From: Paenibacillus beijingensis
Lineage (GTDB): Bacteria > Bacillota > Bacilli > Paenibacillales > Paenibacillaceae
Direction: 5' to 3'
Assembly: GCF_000961095.1 (NCBI RefSeq)
Contig: NZ_CP011058.1
Location: 1,641,001-1,705,000 of the forward strand
DNA: 64,000 bases
Positions 1 through 8,918 of the stretch are shown here, piece by piece. Each line of letters opens with the position of its first letter. Within the stretch, counting starts at the first letter, position 1. Position numbers and translations under genes: made by a program. The notes under the pieces are model-generated. The model worked only from the letters and a program-made list of their open reading frames with translations. It ran no database searches and was not told where the DNA came from.

Positions 1-1508
1 TTCTTCAAAGCCGTAAGATCAAACATCGCCGCCTGTTCAAGTGCAATAAGATGTTCTGCGCCTGCAGCCCGCGACCAATACCGGGCTTCCCATCCGGCGC
101 GCTCCGGGATGTTATTTGCTCGTCCGGCTGCCATTGCGTCGTTCGCCCCGTACCACCGCGCTTGCTCCCACCCGTTCGTTTCCGTAAATTGTGCGCCAAG
201 CTCTTTCTGCCTCGCGTAGAACGGACTTAATCTCATATTGCGACAAGAATCGGCAGGCTCCAGAGGATGGTGAATGTTATAAACTTTCTCGAACGCTTCC
301 GAACAACGCTGTTTGATGTAAGCAGGGCTTTGGGAATAGGAATCGAAACGATTGATGTCGCACACTTCCAAATCAACATCCGGTACGCCGTCGACCATCC
401 ACTCGGCCATCGCTTTGCCGACGCCTGCCGAATGTGTTACCCAAACCGCTTCAGCAACCCAAAATCCTTTGACCTTGGCGGCCTCGCCCAAGATCGGCAT
501 CTCGTCCGGAGTGAAGGAGAAGAGTCCGTTAATCGCGCGCTTGACCGGCGCAACCTTCAAGGCCGGAAGCAGCTGGGTTGCGTCCTGCCATGCGTTCCCG
601 AAATCTTCCGGAGTGAACGGCTGGACGGACGGCATTTCTTCCGTCTCGCCGTGACGGGCGATCTGTTCGACTTCGACAGGTATGGGCCGATGCTGATAGG
701 AGCCCATGCCGATTCCGTCGAAAATTTGCCTGAAATAAAGCGAGCGGTCCTGATGCCGGAGGATTGGCAGCCGTACTTCTTCCGTCTCATCGGCAAATTC
801 CTTTAAGGGGGAAGTATACGCATATTGATGCGCCATCGGCTGAAGAGGGATGGAAACCCCCGCCATCCGGCCGATCTTTGGTCCCCACATGCCTGCGCAG
901 CAAAGCACAACATCGGCTTCATAGATACGGTCGTTTGTTTTTACCGCCGTAACCCGGCCATCTGCAACCTCGATGCCGGTAACTTCGATATTTCCGTAAA
1001 ACTCGGCCCCCCGTTCCTTCGCATATCGGGCCATTACCTGTACGGCACGGAGAGGTTTGGCGATTCCGTCTGTAGCCACATGCAATCCTCCGTAAACTCT
1101 GGAAGGATCCAGCAGCGGAAAATGTCCAGCGCACTGTTCCGGCGTAAGGAGCGAAGCTTCTATCCCCCATGAGACGGCCAGTCCGCGCTTGCGCTTGAGC
1201 TCTTCCCATCGTTCTGGCGTGGCCGCCACTTCGAGCCCGCCGACCGGATAGAAACACGGCTGGCCGTCAAGGTCGAGGCTCATGAAGCATTTGACGGTTT
1301 CGGACGCGAGCCGGGTCATTGTTTTGGATCCGTTCAGTTGAAACACCAAGCCTGGGGCATGGGAGGTCGATCCGCCGGTTTCGAACAACGGCCCCTGTTC
1401 CAGCACCGTGATGTTGCGAATTCCTTTTTGACTCAAGAAATACGCGGTGCTGCAACCAACCACTCCCGCTCCGATAATGACCACCTTTTGATCTGACAGC
1501 AAACTCAT
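1..1508 (-). CDS. FAD-dependent oxidoreductase with GcvT domain (dimethylglycine/sarcosine dehydrogenase-like), partial
   Basis: An uninterrupted frame runs from an ATG at 1508 off the left edge, giving about 502 residues of what is normally an ~800-residue protein. Seen: an N-terminal dinucleotide-binding motif (VVIIGAGVVGCSTAYFL, about residues 8-24), then GSTSHAPGL, the position where family members carry the FAD-linked histidine, then a DAO-type FAD domain to about residue 400, then the beginning of a GcvT-like folate domain (MRLSPFYARQKELGAQF). Known family role: oxidative demethylation of dimethylglycine or sarcosine, passing the one-carbon unit to tetrahydrofolate. AGGAGG lies only 2 nt from the ATG, so the TTG at codon 3 (1502) is also a candidate start. 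A glycine riboswitch precedes it, which supports a methylglycine substrate; the exact substrate is inferred. Confidence 0.85.
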   Translation of the reverse strand, partial: MSLLSDQKVVIIGAGVVGCSTAYFLSQKGIRNITVLEQGPLFETGGSTSHAPGLVFQLNGSKTMTRLASETVKCFMSLDLDGQPCFYPVGGLEVAATPERWEELKRKRGLAVSWGIEASLLTPEQCAGHFPLLDPSRVYGGLHVATDGIAKPLRAVQVMARYAKERGAEFYGNIEVTGIEVADGRVTAVKTNDRIYEADVVLCCAGMWGPKIGRMAGVSIPLQPMAHQYAYTSPLKEFADETEEVRLPILRHQDRSLYFRQIFDGIGMGSYQHRPIPVEVEQIARHGETEEMPSVQPFTPEDFGNAWQDATQLLPALKVAPVKRAINGLFSFTPDEMPILGEAAKVKGFWVAEAVWVTHSAGVGKAMAEWMVDGVPDVDLEVCDINRFDSYSQSPAYIKQRCSEAFEKVYNIHHPLEPADSCRNMRLSPFYARQKELGAQFTETNGWEQARWYGANDAMAAGRANNIPERAGWEARYWSRAAGAEHLIALEQAAMFDLTALK

Positions 1509-1592
1509 TACCTCCTATCCGAATAAGTAAGGCTGTGAAGCTCGGTCATCACTTCCGCTCTATATCGCCTGGAAGTAATCGATCCGAATAGA

Positions 1593-1830
1593 GAAAAAGG
1601 ACAGAGAAAGGCCTCGAGACCTTTCTCTGTCCTTTTACCTGAGAGCTTTCCTTTCTCGTCTCCATCAGACGGATCATAAACGAGAAAGGTTTCCCCTTCG
1701 GTGGCCAAACGGCACTCTCCAGAGTTGCGTCCGATAATATTCTAGTAACCTGAGAGATTATCCTAAAGGTATTTTTTTAGGACTTGCTCCTTCGGCGCCG
1801 GATCGGCTTTTCATATTATCTTCATTCGCA
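1593..1830 (-). promoter_or_regulatory. Glycine riboswitch 1 with terminator (second aptamer complete, first degenerate)
   Basis: Reading the minus strand there are two glycine-aptamer signatures. The proximal one has CTCTGGAGAG, CCACCGAAGGGG and CTCTCAGG. The distal one has GCGCCGAAGGAGC and ATCTCTCAGG, but lacks the GGAGAG strand that should pair with CTCTC. The last aptamer strand (GGACAGAG, 1606-1599) is also one arm of a terminator, GGACAGAGAAAGG / CCTTTCTCTGTCC (1599-1632) followed by T5. Ligand binding should therefore free the gene from termination, an ON switch as in Bacillus gcvT. The missing strand suggests a singlet aptamer plus a ghost aptamer. Confidence 0.88.
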
Positions 1831-2005
1831 GTATGTTAAGTATATTTTTATTTTATTTAAAAAACTAAATCTAGTCAATCCTTATGTCACATTTGATCAC
1901 ATTATGTCACACTTTGTCTAAACTTTCGTAACACGTTACGTTATTATTTATATCATCATTCGAGAGGTATTGACCCGTAATTAGGTGAACCGTTGCCGGG
2001 TTTCA
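1831..2005. promoter_or_regulatory. Upstream control region of the riboswitch-1 transcript, with repeat operators
   Basis: This is an AT-rich intergenic stretch. It holds two identical 10-bp direct repeats, TTATGTCACA at 1882-1891 and 1902-1911, exactly 20 bp apart (about two helical turns). It also holds an inverted repeat CGTAAC-AC-GTTACG at 1927-1940. These look like protein-binding sites acting in addition to the riboswitch. I could not place a convincing -35/-10 pair; GATAAT near 1822-1827 on the minus strand is the best -10 candidate, and if used it would start RNA inside the first aptamer. Confidence 0.45.
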
Positions 2006-2848
2006 TTATCTTTGCAGGTTCCAGCTGTCAGCGGCATACTTCTCTTGAGCCAGGCGCCTCACCAGATCCGTCTCGTATTCGGTGAGCTCCCCGGTAACAA
2101 GATCTGTGCCCAGTCCTGCCGAGAATCCGGACCGGAAAGACTGCTCCAGATCCCGCATCGTCGCAATCGGCAGGCCTTTATGACGAAGGCATGAATTAAT
2201 GGCCACCGCTTTGCGTTCAAAAACCTTCTTCATTCGGCATTTGTCGGACGGCTCGCGGAAACGGAGAACCTCGAACAGCGTATCCACGTCTAGCTCCAGC
2301 AGGATCGAGCCGTGCTGAAGGATAACTCCCTTGGAACGCATCTGCGCGCTGCCCGCAATTTTTCTTCCTTCGACGACGAGCTCGTATTTGGAAGGCGAAT
2401 CGAAACAAGCCGCGGACATCGGCCCGCCCGGGGAAGATGCGGCCCCATTGCCCGCCGGCACGTCCAGTCCCGTCATCCTGGCGTCTAGACCGAGCTTGCG
2501 AAAGCCGAGCAGCAGCCCCATGCTCAGCACGCGATAAGCTTCCGTTACGCTCGCCGGGATGCCGGGATAATTCTCCGGGACGATAAGGCTGTAGGTAAGC
2601 TCGTTATCATGCAGTACCGCCCGTCCCCCGGTCGCCCGCCGGACAAAGCCGAGGCCGCGCTCGCGAAGCGCCCCGAAGTCGATCTCCTTGCTCGGCTGAA
2701 AATAGCCGATGGACACGGAAGCGGGGTTCCAGCCGTAGAAGCGGACGGTCGGCGGCACAAGCCCCTTTTCTTGCGCGGCGAGTATCGCTTCGTCGATCGC
2801 CATGTTCTCCGCCGGAGAACGATTTCCGGTATGAATGAATCTCCACAT
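2006..2848 (-). CDS. lipM: Octanoyltransferase LipM (lipoate biosynthesis)
   Basis: 280 residues, the usual length. LipM transfers octanoyl from octanoyl-ACP to GcvH in Firmicutes; LipA then inserts sulfur. Seen: the BPL/LPL fold signature RRATGGRAVLH (about 70-80), the catalytic cysteine in ACFDSPSKYE (Cys148), and the lysine in GRKIAGSAQ (Lys163), as in Bacillus subtilis LipM. It starts 6 nt after lpd and is the last gene of the glyA operon, so it is co-expressed with its acceptor gcvH and with lipA. A lipoate ligase would share the fold, but the Cys motif favours LipM. Confidence 0.9.
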   Translation of the reverse strand: MWRFIHTGNRSPAENMAIDEAILAAQEKGLVPPTVRFYGWNPASVSIGYFQPSKEIDFGALRERGLGFVRRATGGRAVLHDNELTYSLIVPENYPGIPASVTEAYRVLSMGLLLGFRKLGLDARMTGLDVPAGNGAASSPGGPMSAACFDSPSKYELVVEGRKIAGSAQMRSKGVILQHGSILLELDVDTLFEVLRFREPSDKCRMKKVFERKAVAINSCLRHKGLPIATMRDLEQSFRSGFSAGLGTDLVTGELTEYETDLVRRLAQEKYAADSWNLQR

Positions 2849-2854
2849 TGGCGG

Positions 2855-4285
2855 TCACCCCCCCAAAGCCTGCAGATCCGCACCGAGCATCGCTTCCCCG
2901 ATAATCTCCGACAGCGTCGGATGCGGATGGATCATTCGGCCGACCTGCATCGAGGTCGCCTCCAGAAGCTGCGCCAGCGCCGCCTCTCCGATGAAATCGG
3001 TCACGTGCGGACCGATCATGTGAACGCCCAGTATGACGCCGCTAGCCTTCTCGGCCACGACTTTGACGAAGCCGTCGGATTCTCCGAGCACAAGCGCTTT
3101 GCCGATCGCTTTGAATGAAAATTTGCCCACTTTAATGTCGTAGCCCTTGTCGATGGCGGCTTGCTCGGTCAGGCCAACGCTCGCCATCTCGGGTCGGCTG
3201 TACACGCATTTGGGCACAGATGCGGGATCGGGAGCATGCGAATCCAGGCCGCAGATGCTCTCCACCGCGGTCACACCCTCGTGGCTCGCGACATGCGCAA
3301 GCTGCAAACCGCCGATCACGTCTCCGATGGCGTAGACGTGCGGATCGTCCGTCCGCATGCGGCGGTCGACAACGATTGCTCCCCGCTCGACCCGCGCCGC
3401 CGTCCGCTCCAGGCCAAAGCCCTCAACGTTTGCCGTACGGCCCACAGACACAAGCAACCGCTCGGCTGCCAGCGTCTCCGTCCTGCCGTTGCGCTCGATC
3501 TGCACTGTCGCCCCGTTGTCGTCCGCGGTCACGCCCGCCTCAAGAAGCCTCACCCCCATCAACGCCTTGATGCGCCGCTTGGCGAACAGCCGCGCCAGCT
3601 CGCGAGACACGTCCGCATCCTCCGTCGGCACGATCCGGTCCGCGGCCTCGACGATCGTCACCTGCGCTCCGAAATCGCTCAGCATCGACGCCCATTCGAC
3701 GCCGATCACTCCGCCTCCGATAATCAGAACCGATGACGGAACCTCAGTCATCTCCAGCGCATCGTCGCTGGTCATGATTCTCTCGTGCGTCGGAAGGCCC
3801 GCAATGCGGCGCGGACGCGATCCGGTAGCGACGATCAGATCACGGTAGCCGATCCGGATAGAAGACATGCCGGTAGAAACCGCTTCGGCGCTTGTTATAT
3901 CGATGATGCCGTTATAATGACCAGATGAGGAGGTTTCGGCAATGACACCGGTTCCTTCGTAAACGTCGATCTTGTTCTTCTTCATCAGAAACTGTACACC
4001 GGTCTGAAGCTGTTTGACGATGGCGTCCTTGCGTGCCTGTACGCCGCCGAAATCAAGAGCGACGTCAGAAGTGAGTATGCCGAAACTTTCGCTGCGCTTC
4101 ATCGACTCGTACAGCTCGGCGCTGCGCAGCAGCGTCTTGCTCGGAATGCAGCCCTTGTGCAGACAGGTCCCGCCGAGCTTATCCCGCTCGACGAGCGCGG
4201 TCCGCTTGCCCAGCTGCGCAGCGCGGATCGCGGCGATGTATCCTCCCGGACCGCCGCCCAGAATGACGATATCGTAGATGTCCAT
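2855..4285 (-). CDS. lpdA: Dihydrolipoyl dehydrogenase (E3 / glycine-cleavage L protein)
   Basis: About 476 residues. It reoxidises dihydrolipoyl-GcvH with NAD+. Seen: GGGPGGY FAD-binding motif at the N-terminus, the redox disulfide GGTCLHKGCIPSK, a second nucleotide motif IIGGGVIGVEWA, an FAD-ribityl motif YAIGDV, and the C-terminal dimer His-Glu in HPHPTLSE. The start is the ATG at 4285, preceded by GGAGTG; an upstream in-frame TTG at 4324 overlaps the sdaAA stop and has no site. Its place between serine deaminase and lipM genes suggests an E3 dedicated to glycine cleavage. Confidence 0.93.
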   Translation of the reverse strand: MDIYDIVILGGGPGGYIAAIRAAQLGKRTALVERDKLGGTCLHKGCIPSKTLLRSAELYESMKRSESFGILTSDVALDFGGVQARKDAIVKQLQTGVQFLMKKNKIDVYEGTGVIAETSSSGHYNGIIDITSAEAVSTGMSSIRIGYRDLIVATGSRPRRIAGLPTHERIMTSDDALEMTEVPSSVLIIGGGVIGVEWASMLSDFGAQVTIVEAADRIVPTEDADVSRELARLFAKRRIKALMGVRLLEAGVTADDNGATVQIERNGRTETLAAERLLVSVGRTANVEGFGLERTAARVERGAIVVDRRMRTDDPHVYAIGDVIGGLQLAHVASHEGVTAVESICGLDSHAPDPASVPKCVYSRPEMASVGLTEQAAIDKGYDIKVGKFSFKAIGKALVLGESDGFVKVVAEKASGVILGVHMIGPHVTDFIGEAALAQLLEATSMQVGRMIHPHPTLSEIIGEAMLGADLQALGG

Positions 4286-4316
4286 AGGATCACACTCCAT
4301 CCATGTATTTGCGATG

Positions 4317-5207
4317 CTAACCAAATGGTGGCTTGGCTGCCTTGATCTGTTCCGTCAGCTTGCGACCGGTTGGCGTTTGGGCCAGGCCGCCGAGCGCCGT
4401 TTCACGGTGTTCGCCCGGCATCTTCGAGCCAACCTCCAGCATGACGCCGATCACCTCGTCCGAAGGAATGACGCTTCGCACCCCGGCAAGCGCCATATCT
4501 GCCGCCGCCAGCGCGTTTACTGCGCCCAGGCCGTTGCGGACGATGCAGGGAACCTCGACAAGCCCGGCAACAGGATCACAGATTAGCCCGAGCGTATTTT
4601 TGAGCGCGAGACCGACGGCATGAACCGCCTGCTCTGGGCTCCCGCCGCGCAGCTCGACGAGCGCGCCCGCCGCCATGCCGATGGCGGAGCCGATCTCCGC
4701 CTGGCAGCCGCCTTCCGCACCGGAGATGAACGAGTTGTTGGCGATGACATAGCCGATCGCCCCGGCGCAGAACAAGCCGTTCACGAGCTTCCCGTCTTCC
4801 CAGCCGAAGCGCTCTTGGGAGCTGACGAACACACCGGGAATGATGCCGCAGGAACCTGCGGTTGGTGTCGCAACGATGCGCCCCATCGAGGCGTTGACCT
4901 CGGATACCGCCAGCGCGTACGCCATCGCCTTGCCGGTCCAATCCCCGACGGAAGGCTCGCCGGCGGCAACATGCCCGAGCACCTTGCGCCCGTCGCCCCC
5001 GACGAGCCCGCTCCGCGACGAGGCGCCGCCCTCGAGCCCTTTGCGAACCGCTCTCTTCATAACTTCATAATAATCGGCCATCTGGCGCACGATCTTATCC
5101 GGCGGCTCCCCGGTCTCCTTCGCCTGCTCGGCGATCATGAGCTCGGCGATCGAGAGTGACTCCCTGCGGCACAGGTTCGAAATATCATTAAGAGTACGAA
5201 AATTCAT
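4317..5207 (-). CDS. sdaAA: L-serine dehydratase, iron-sulfur alpha subunit
   Basis: 296 residues, the usual length. With the beta subunit it deaminates L-serine to pyruvate and ammonia using a [4Fe-4S] cluster. Seen: the SDH-alpha core with TPTAGSCGIIPG, NGLFCAGAIGY, EGGCQAE and LICDPVAG; the cysteines in these are the cluster candidates. AGGAG lies 8 nt before the ATG. It follows sdaAB by 25 nt. In this operon it would drain serine made by GlyA into pyruvate, making glycine a usable carbon and nitrogen source. Confidence 0.93.
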   Translation of the reverse strand: MNFRTLNDISNLCRRESLSIAELMIAEQAKETGEPPDKIVRQMADYYEVMKRAVRKGLEGGASSRSGLVGGDGRKVLGHVAAGEPSVGDWTGKAMAYALAVSEVNASMGRIVATPTAGSCGIIPGVFVSSQERFGWEDGKLVNGLFCAGAIGYVIANNSFISGAEGGCQAEIGSAIGMAAGALVELRGGSPEQAVHAVGLALKNTLGLICDPVAGLVEVPCIVRNGLGAVNALAAADMALAGVRSVIPSDEVIGVMLEVGSKMPGEHRETALGGLAQTPTGRKLTEQIKAAKPPFG

Positions 5208-5232
5208 GTCAACAACTCCTCCGGACTATCTG

Positions 5233-5898
5233 TCAGGTCAGATCGATGACGGTCGCCCCGCCGATATGCGGCAGGCAGGCTAGGGCTTCGAGCAGCGCTC
5301 CGTCCGGTCTACGGTCGCATTCGAGCACCGTCATCGCCGCCCCGCTTCTTTCCTTGCGGTCAACGTTCATAAAGCCGATGTTCAATCCTGCGCTGCTGAC
5401 AGCTCCGGTTATAGAGGCCAGAACGCCGACCTGATCGTCGTGAGAGATGACAATCGTCGGATAATAGCCGGAGAAGCCCGCGGCGAAACCGTTCATCGAA
5501 TGAATCTCGATATTGCCTCCGCCGATGGAGGCGCCGCTTATCGTAATCTCATTGCCGCCAGCGATCGCCGAAATCTCGACGAAGTTGGGATGAGGACTCA
5601 TTCCCGCGCCCGTCCGCAGCTCATAGCTTAGCCCCGCCTTGTCTGCCTCCGCGAAAGCGTCCGGAATTCTTTCGTCATCAGTGTCGAAATCAAGCAGTCC
5701 TCCGACGAGCGCCAAATCCGTGCCGTGGCCCGAATATGTTTCTGCGAAGGAACCGTGCAGCGTAATAACGGCCTGCTCCGGCACACGTCCGAGCAGCTGC
5801 CGGGCGACACGACCGATGCGAACCGCCCCGGCTGTATGAGAACTCGACGGTCCAACCATAACCGGACCGATAATGGAAAATACATGTTTGAACCGCAT
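5233..5898 (-). CDS. sdaAB: L-serine dehydratase, beta subunit
   Basis: 221 residues from the ATG at 5898, which has AAGGGAG upstream and sits 16 nt after lipA; longer in-frame starts lack a site. Seen: IIGPVMVGPSSSHTAGAVRIGR at the N-terminus, the SDH-beta substrate motif, then GSFAETYSGHGTD, and a C-terminal ACT domain (about 145-221, with HDDQVGVLASITGAVSSAG). The ACT domain is the known regulatory part of the enzyme. Confidence 0.93.
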   Translation of the reverse strand: MRFKHVFSIIGPVMVGPSSSHTAGAVRIGRVARQLLGRVPEQAVITLHGSFAETYSGHGTDLALVGGLLDFDTDDERIPDAFAEADKAGLSYELRTGAGMSPHPNFVEISAIAGGNEITISGASIGGGNIEIHSMNGFAAGFSGYYPTIVISHDDQVGVLASITGAVSSAGLNIGFMNVDRKERSGAAMTVLECDRRPDGALLEALACLPHIGGATVIDLT

Positions 5899-5914
5899 CC
5901 CCGATTTCTCCCTT

Positions 5915-6802
5915 CTAAACGATAACACCGGAGGCTGCTTTGGCATGTTCCGCCTGCTCGAGGGCGTGGTAAGAGCTGCGTACGAGCGGCCCCGCCTCGA
6001 CGTGTGCGAACCCGAGCGCCTTCCCGGCTTCCTTCAGCTCGGCGAACTCCGACGGATGGTAATAGCGGCTAACCTCCATATGCTTCAGAGACGGCTGCAA
6101 ATACTGCCCGATCGTCACAATGTCACAGCCCGCCGCCCGTAGATCCGTCATCGCTTCGATCAGCTCCTCCTTCGTCTCTCCAAGCCCGACCATAAGGCCG
6201 GATTTCGTCACTTGACCGGGACGAAGCGCCTTTGCTTGCCGCAGCACGGACAGGGAACGGTCATATTTTGCCTTGGCGCGCACTTTATCCGAGAGGCGGC
6301 TGACCGTCTCCAGATTGTGGTTCAGCACGTCAGGCCCGGCTTCCAGCACGACCGCCAGCCTCTCCGCCGCGCCGCCGAAGTCCGGAACGAGCACCTCGAC
6401 GTTCGTCAGCGGATTGCTCTCCCTTACCGCCCGTATCGTCGCCGCGAACATGGACGCGCCGTGATCGTTCAGGTCATCGCGGGCTACGGACGTAATGACG
6501 ACGTGATTAAGCCCCATCTCTTTGACGGATTGTGCAACCTGCTGCGGCTCCTCCAGGTCGAGCTCCGTCGGCAGCCCGGAGGTTACGGCGCAAAAGCGGC
6601 AGGCTCGCGTGCAGATTTTTCCCAAAATCATGAAGGTGGCCGTGCGCTGGCTCCAGCACTCGAAAATGTTCGGGCACCTCGCCTCTTCGCAAACGGTGTG
6701 GAGCTTGCGATCGCGCATCATTCCCCGGATCTCTTGAAAATTGTCCCTGGTGTTCAGTGATATCTTCAGCCATTCCGGCTTGCGTTCTCTGGTTTGCGAC
6801 AT
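5915..6802 (-). CDS. lipA: Lipoyl synthase (radical SAM)
   Basis: About 295 residues. LipA inserts two sulfurs into octanoyl-GcvH. Seen: the auxiliary-cluster motif CEEARCPNIFECW (three Cys) and the radical-SAM motif CTRACRFC, plus a C-terminal RSSYHA with the conserved RSS. The start is the ATG at 6802, 8 nt from AAGGAGG; a GTG 9 nt upstream overlaps that site. It begins 13 nt after gcvH, its substrate protein. Confidence 0.95.
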   Translation of the reverse strand: MSQTRERKPEWLKISLNTRDNFQEIRGMMRDRKLHTVCEEARCPNIFECWSQRTATFMILGKICTRACRFCAVTSGLPTELDLEEPQQVAQSVKEMGLNHVVITSVARDDLNDHGASMFAATIRAVRESNPLTNVEVLVPDFGGAAERLAVVLEAGPDVLNHNLETVSRLSDKVRAKAKYDRSLSVLRQAKALRPGQVTKSGLMVGLGETKEELIEAMTDLRAAGCDIVTIGQYLQPSLKHMEVSRYYHPSEFAELKEAGKALGFAHVEAGPLVRSSYHALEQAEHAKAASGVIV

Positions 6803-6815
6803 GCTCCGCACCTCC

Positions 6816-7208
6816 TTATTTGCCCGAGATGAAGGCCTCGTATTGTTCGGCGCTGAGCAGAGCTGCCACCACTTCTGCGGCGTCCCCGTCCACCTCGACC
6901 TCGACGATCCAACCTTCCCCGTAGGGGTCCGAGTTCACATTCTCCGGCGAATTCAGCAGCGCCTCGTTTATCATAACCACCGTTCCGCTGACCGGACTAA
7001 ATAGGTCGGATACGGTTTTGACCGATTCGATCGTCCCCATCGGTGCGTCCGCCTCAAGAACGGCACCTGTCTCCGGAAATTCGACGAACACGATATCTCC
7101 CAACTGGCTTTGCGCGAAATCGGTAATGCCGATCCGAACCAGGTTTCCTCTGGCTTCCGCCCATTCATGCTCCTCCGAATATCCAAGGCCCGCTTTAACT
7201 TCACTCAT
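6816..7208 (-). CDS. gcvH: Glycine cleavage system H protein
   Basis: 130 residues from the ATG at 7208; an ATG three codons earlier overlaps the AAGGGA ribosome binding site. The lipoyl lysine is Lys64 in ESVKTVSD, and the hammerhead flanks are complete. It shuttles the aminomethyl group between the P, T and L proteins. It is separated from gcvT/gcvP here and placed with the lipoylation genes instead. Confidence 0.95.
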   Translation of the reverse strand: MSEVKAGLGYSEEHEWAEARGNLVRIGITDFAQSQLGDIVFVEFPETGAVLEADAPMGTIESVKTVSDLFSPVSGTVVMINEALLNSPENVNSDPYGEGWIVEVEVDGDAAEVVAALLSAEQYEAFISGK

Positions 7209-7245
7209 TGCCAACATCCCTTCGAATGATTTATTTGGGGTTGTT

Positions 7246-8496
7246 TCATTCCTTTATTTCCCTTGTGAAGAGCGGAAAAGACGCCGCAAGTGCGGCCGTT
7301 TGCTCTCTGACCTTTGCTGCCGTGAACGGATCGTTGCGGTGCTTCAGCGCATCCGCGATACAGCGGCCGAGCTGCTTCATCTCCTTCTCCCCCATACCCC
7401 GGGTCGTCAGCGCCGGCGTACCGATGCGGATGCCGCTTGTGACGAACGGACTTGCCGTTTCACCGGGAATTGTGTTTTTGTTGACGGTGATGCCGACCTG
7501 CCCGAGCAGCGCTTCCGCTTCCTTCCCGGTCAGCCCCCACGGACGGACGTCGATCAGCAGAAGATGATTGTCGGTCCCGCCCGATACGAGCGTCGCCCCT
7601 TCCTCTGTCAGCGTCTGTGCCAATGTGCCGGCGTTGCTGACAACCCTCTTGGCGTATGCCGTAAAGGAAGGCTCAAGCGCCTCTCGGAAGCAAACGGCCT
7701 TCGCCGCTATGACGTGCATGAGCGGACCGCCTTGGATACCGGGAAAAATGGCCTTGTTCAGCCCTTTGGCCATATCCTCGTCGTCGGTCAGCAAAAGCCC
7801 CCCGCGCGGCCCGCGCAGCGTCTTGTGCGTCGTGCTCGTCACAACGTCGGCGTGCGGGAACGGAGACGGATGCAGGCCAGCCGCCACCAATCCGGCTATG
7901 TGCGCCATGTCAACCATCAGTTTCGCGTGGACAAGATCGGCGATCTCCTTGAATTTGGCGAAGTCGATCAGGCGGGGATAGGCGCTCGCCCCGGCGATGA
8001 TAAGGCGGGGCTTCTCCTTTCGGGCGATCGCTTCGACCTGATCGTAATCGATGCGATGGGTGATCTCGTCGACGCCGTAGGACACGACGTCGAACCATTT
8101 GCCCGAAAGGCTGACCGGACTGCCGTGCGTCAGATGTCCTCCCTGGTAGAGGTTCATGCCCATCAGCTTGTCTCCGGGCTCAAGAAGATGAAACAGAACT
8201 GCGGTATTCGCCTGCGCCCCGGAATGCGGCTGGACGTTGGCGTAGGCTGCGCCGAACAGCGCCTTGGCCCGTTCGATCGCAAGCGTTTCCGCTTCGTCCA
8301 CATACTCGCAGCCTCCGTAATACCGTTTGCCGGGATAACCCTCGGCATATTTGTTCGTCAGCTCGGACCCCATCGCTTCCATGACTTCCGGACTGACAAT
8401 ATTCTCCGAGGCAATCAACTCCAGCGTCTTCAATTGTCTTTCGCGCTCGCGGTTAACGGCCGCATGGATATCAGGATCGTACGTTTGCAAACTCAA
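7246..8496 (-). CDS. glyA: Serine hydroxymethyltransferase
   Basis: Makes serine from glycine and methylene-THF (or the reverse) with PLP. Seen: ELIASENIVSP, the PLP lysine in TSTTHKTLRGPRGG, and VDMAHIAGLVAAG. The start is probably the TTG at 8496: GGAGGTG ends 6 nt before it. A TTG at 8523 lies right behind the terminator U-tract with no site. First gene of the seven-gene minus-strand operon and directly downstream of glycine riboswitch 2. Many bacteria keep glyA elsewhere and regulate it by purines; here its position says it works in glycine breakdown. Confidence 0.94.
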   Translation of the reverse strand: MSLQTYDPDIHAAVNRERERQLKTLELIASENIVSPEVMEAMGSELTNKYAEGYPGKRYYGGCEYVDEAETLAIERAKALFGAAYANVQPHSGAQANTAVLFHLLEPGDKLMGMNLYQGGHLTHGSPVSLSGKWFDVVSYGVDEITHRIDYDQVEAIARKEKPRLIIAGASAYPRLIDFAKFKEIADLVHAKLMVDMAHIAGLVAAGLHPSPFPHADVVTSTTHKTLRGPRGGLLLTDDEDMAKGLNKAIFPGIQGGPLMHVIAAKAVCFREALEPSFTAYAKRVVSNAGTLAQTLTEEGATLVSGGTDNHLLLIDVRPWGLTGKEAEALLGQVGITVNKNTIPGETASPFVTSGIRIGTPALTTRGMGEKEMKQLGRCIADALKHRNDPFTAAKVREQTAALAASFPLFTREIKE

Positions 8497-8527
8497 AAGT
8501 GCCACCTCCACATGGTGTTTCAAATGT

Positions 8528-8757
8528 AAAAAAAAGGACAGAGAACCGGCTTGTCGCCGTGTTCTCTGTCCGGGTACCTGAGAGTTTAAGCGGTTCTTAA
8601 ACCGCTGTTACCCCTTTGGTGGCTGTTCGCTCTCTCCAGAGTTGCGTCGGATGGCGGTTCTTTTTACCTGAGAGATTAATCGTCCGGCTGGCTGGCCGTC
8701 GACTTGCTCCTTCGGTGCCTGGCGATCCTAGATTGTCCGCCCGGTCTCTCCCTGCCA
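8528..8757 (-). promoter_or_regulatory. Tandem glycine riboswitch 2 with terminator, upstream of glyA
   Basis: The minus strand carries a full tandem aptamer. Aptamer 1 has GGGAGAGACC, CACCGAAGGAGC and CTCTCAGG. The linker has CGACGCAACTCTGGAGAG. Aptamer 2 has CCACCAAAGGGG and CTCTCAGG, ending in GGACAGAGAAC. That last strand also forms a perfect terminator with GTTCTCTGTCC (8536-8571) followed by T7. The arrangement is that of the Bacillus gcvT ON switch. Confidence 0.95.
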
Positions 8758-8794
8758 TCGTCATCCGCTTATTTCAAAATTGTTTGACGCACTT

Positions 8795-8893
8795 AGAGTA
8801 ATCGACACTCCGTTTACATGTCAAGATACCTCACAATAAAATTTCGCAAATAGGAAATATATATTGACATACCCCTCGGAAGTCAGGTATTAA
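8795..8893. promoter_or_regulatory. Divergent promoters for the two glycine operons
   Basis: Two perfect -35 hexamers TTGACA face away from each other. On the minus strand it is at 8824-8819, with a weak -10 around 8801-8795. On the plus strand it is at 8864-8869, with TATTAA at 8888-8893 after an 18-nt spacer. The -35 boxes are only about 40 bp apart, so both operons share one short control region before their own riboswitches. Confidence 0.65.
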
Positions 8894-8918
8894 TAAACTA
8901 TATAATCATGCGGATGAT

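Noticed and set aside
919..1257. Short separate minus-strand frames within 1-1508
   Set aside because: They are out-of-frame shadows of the single oxidoreductase frame that runs off the window edge.
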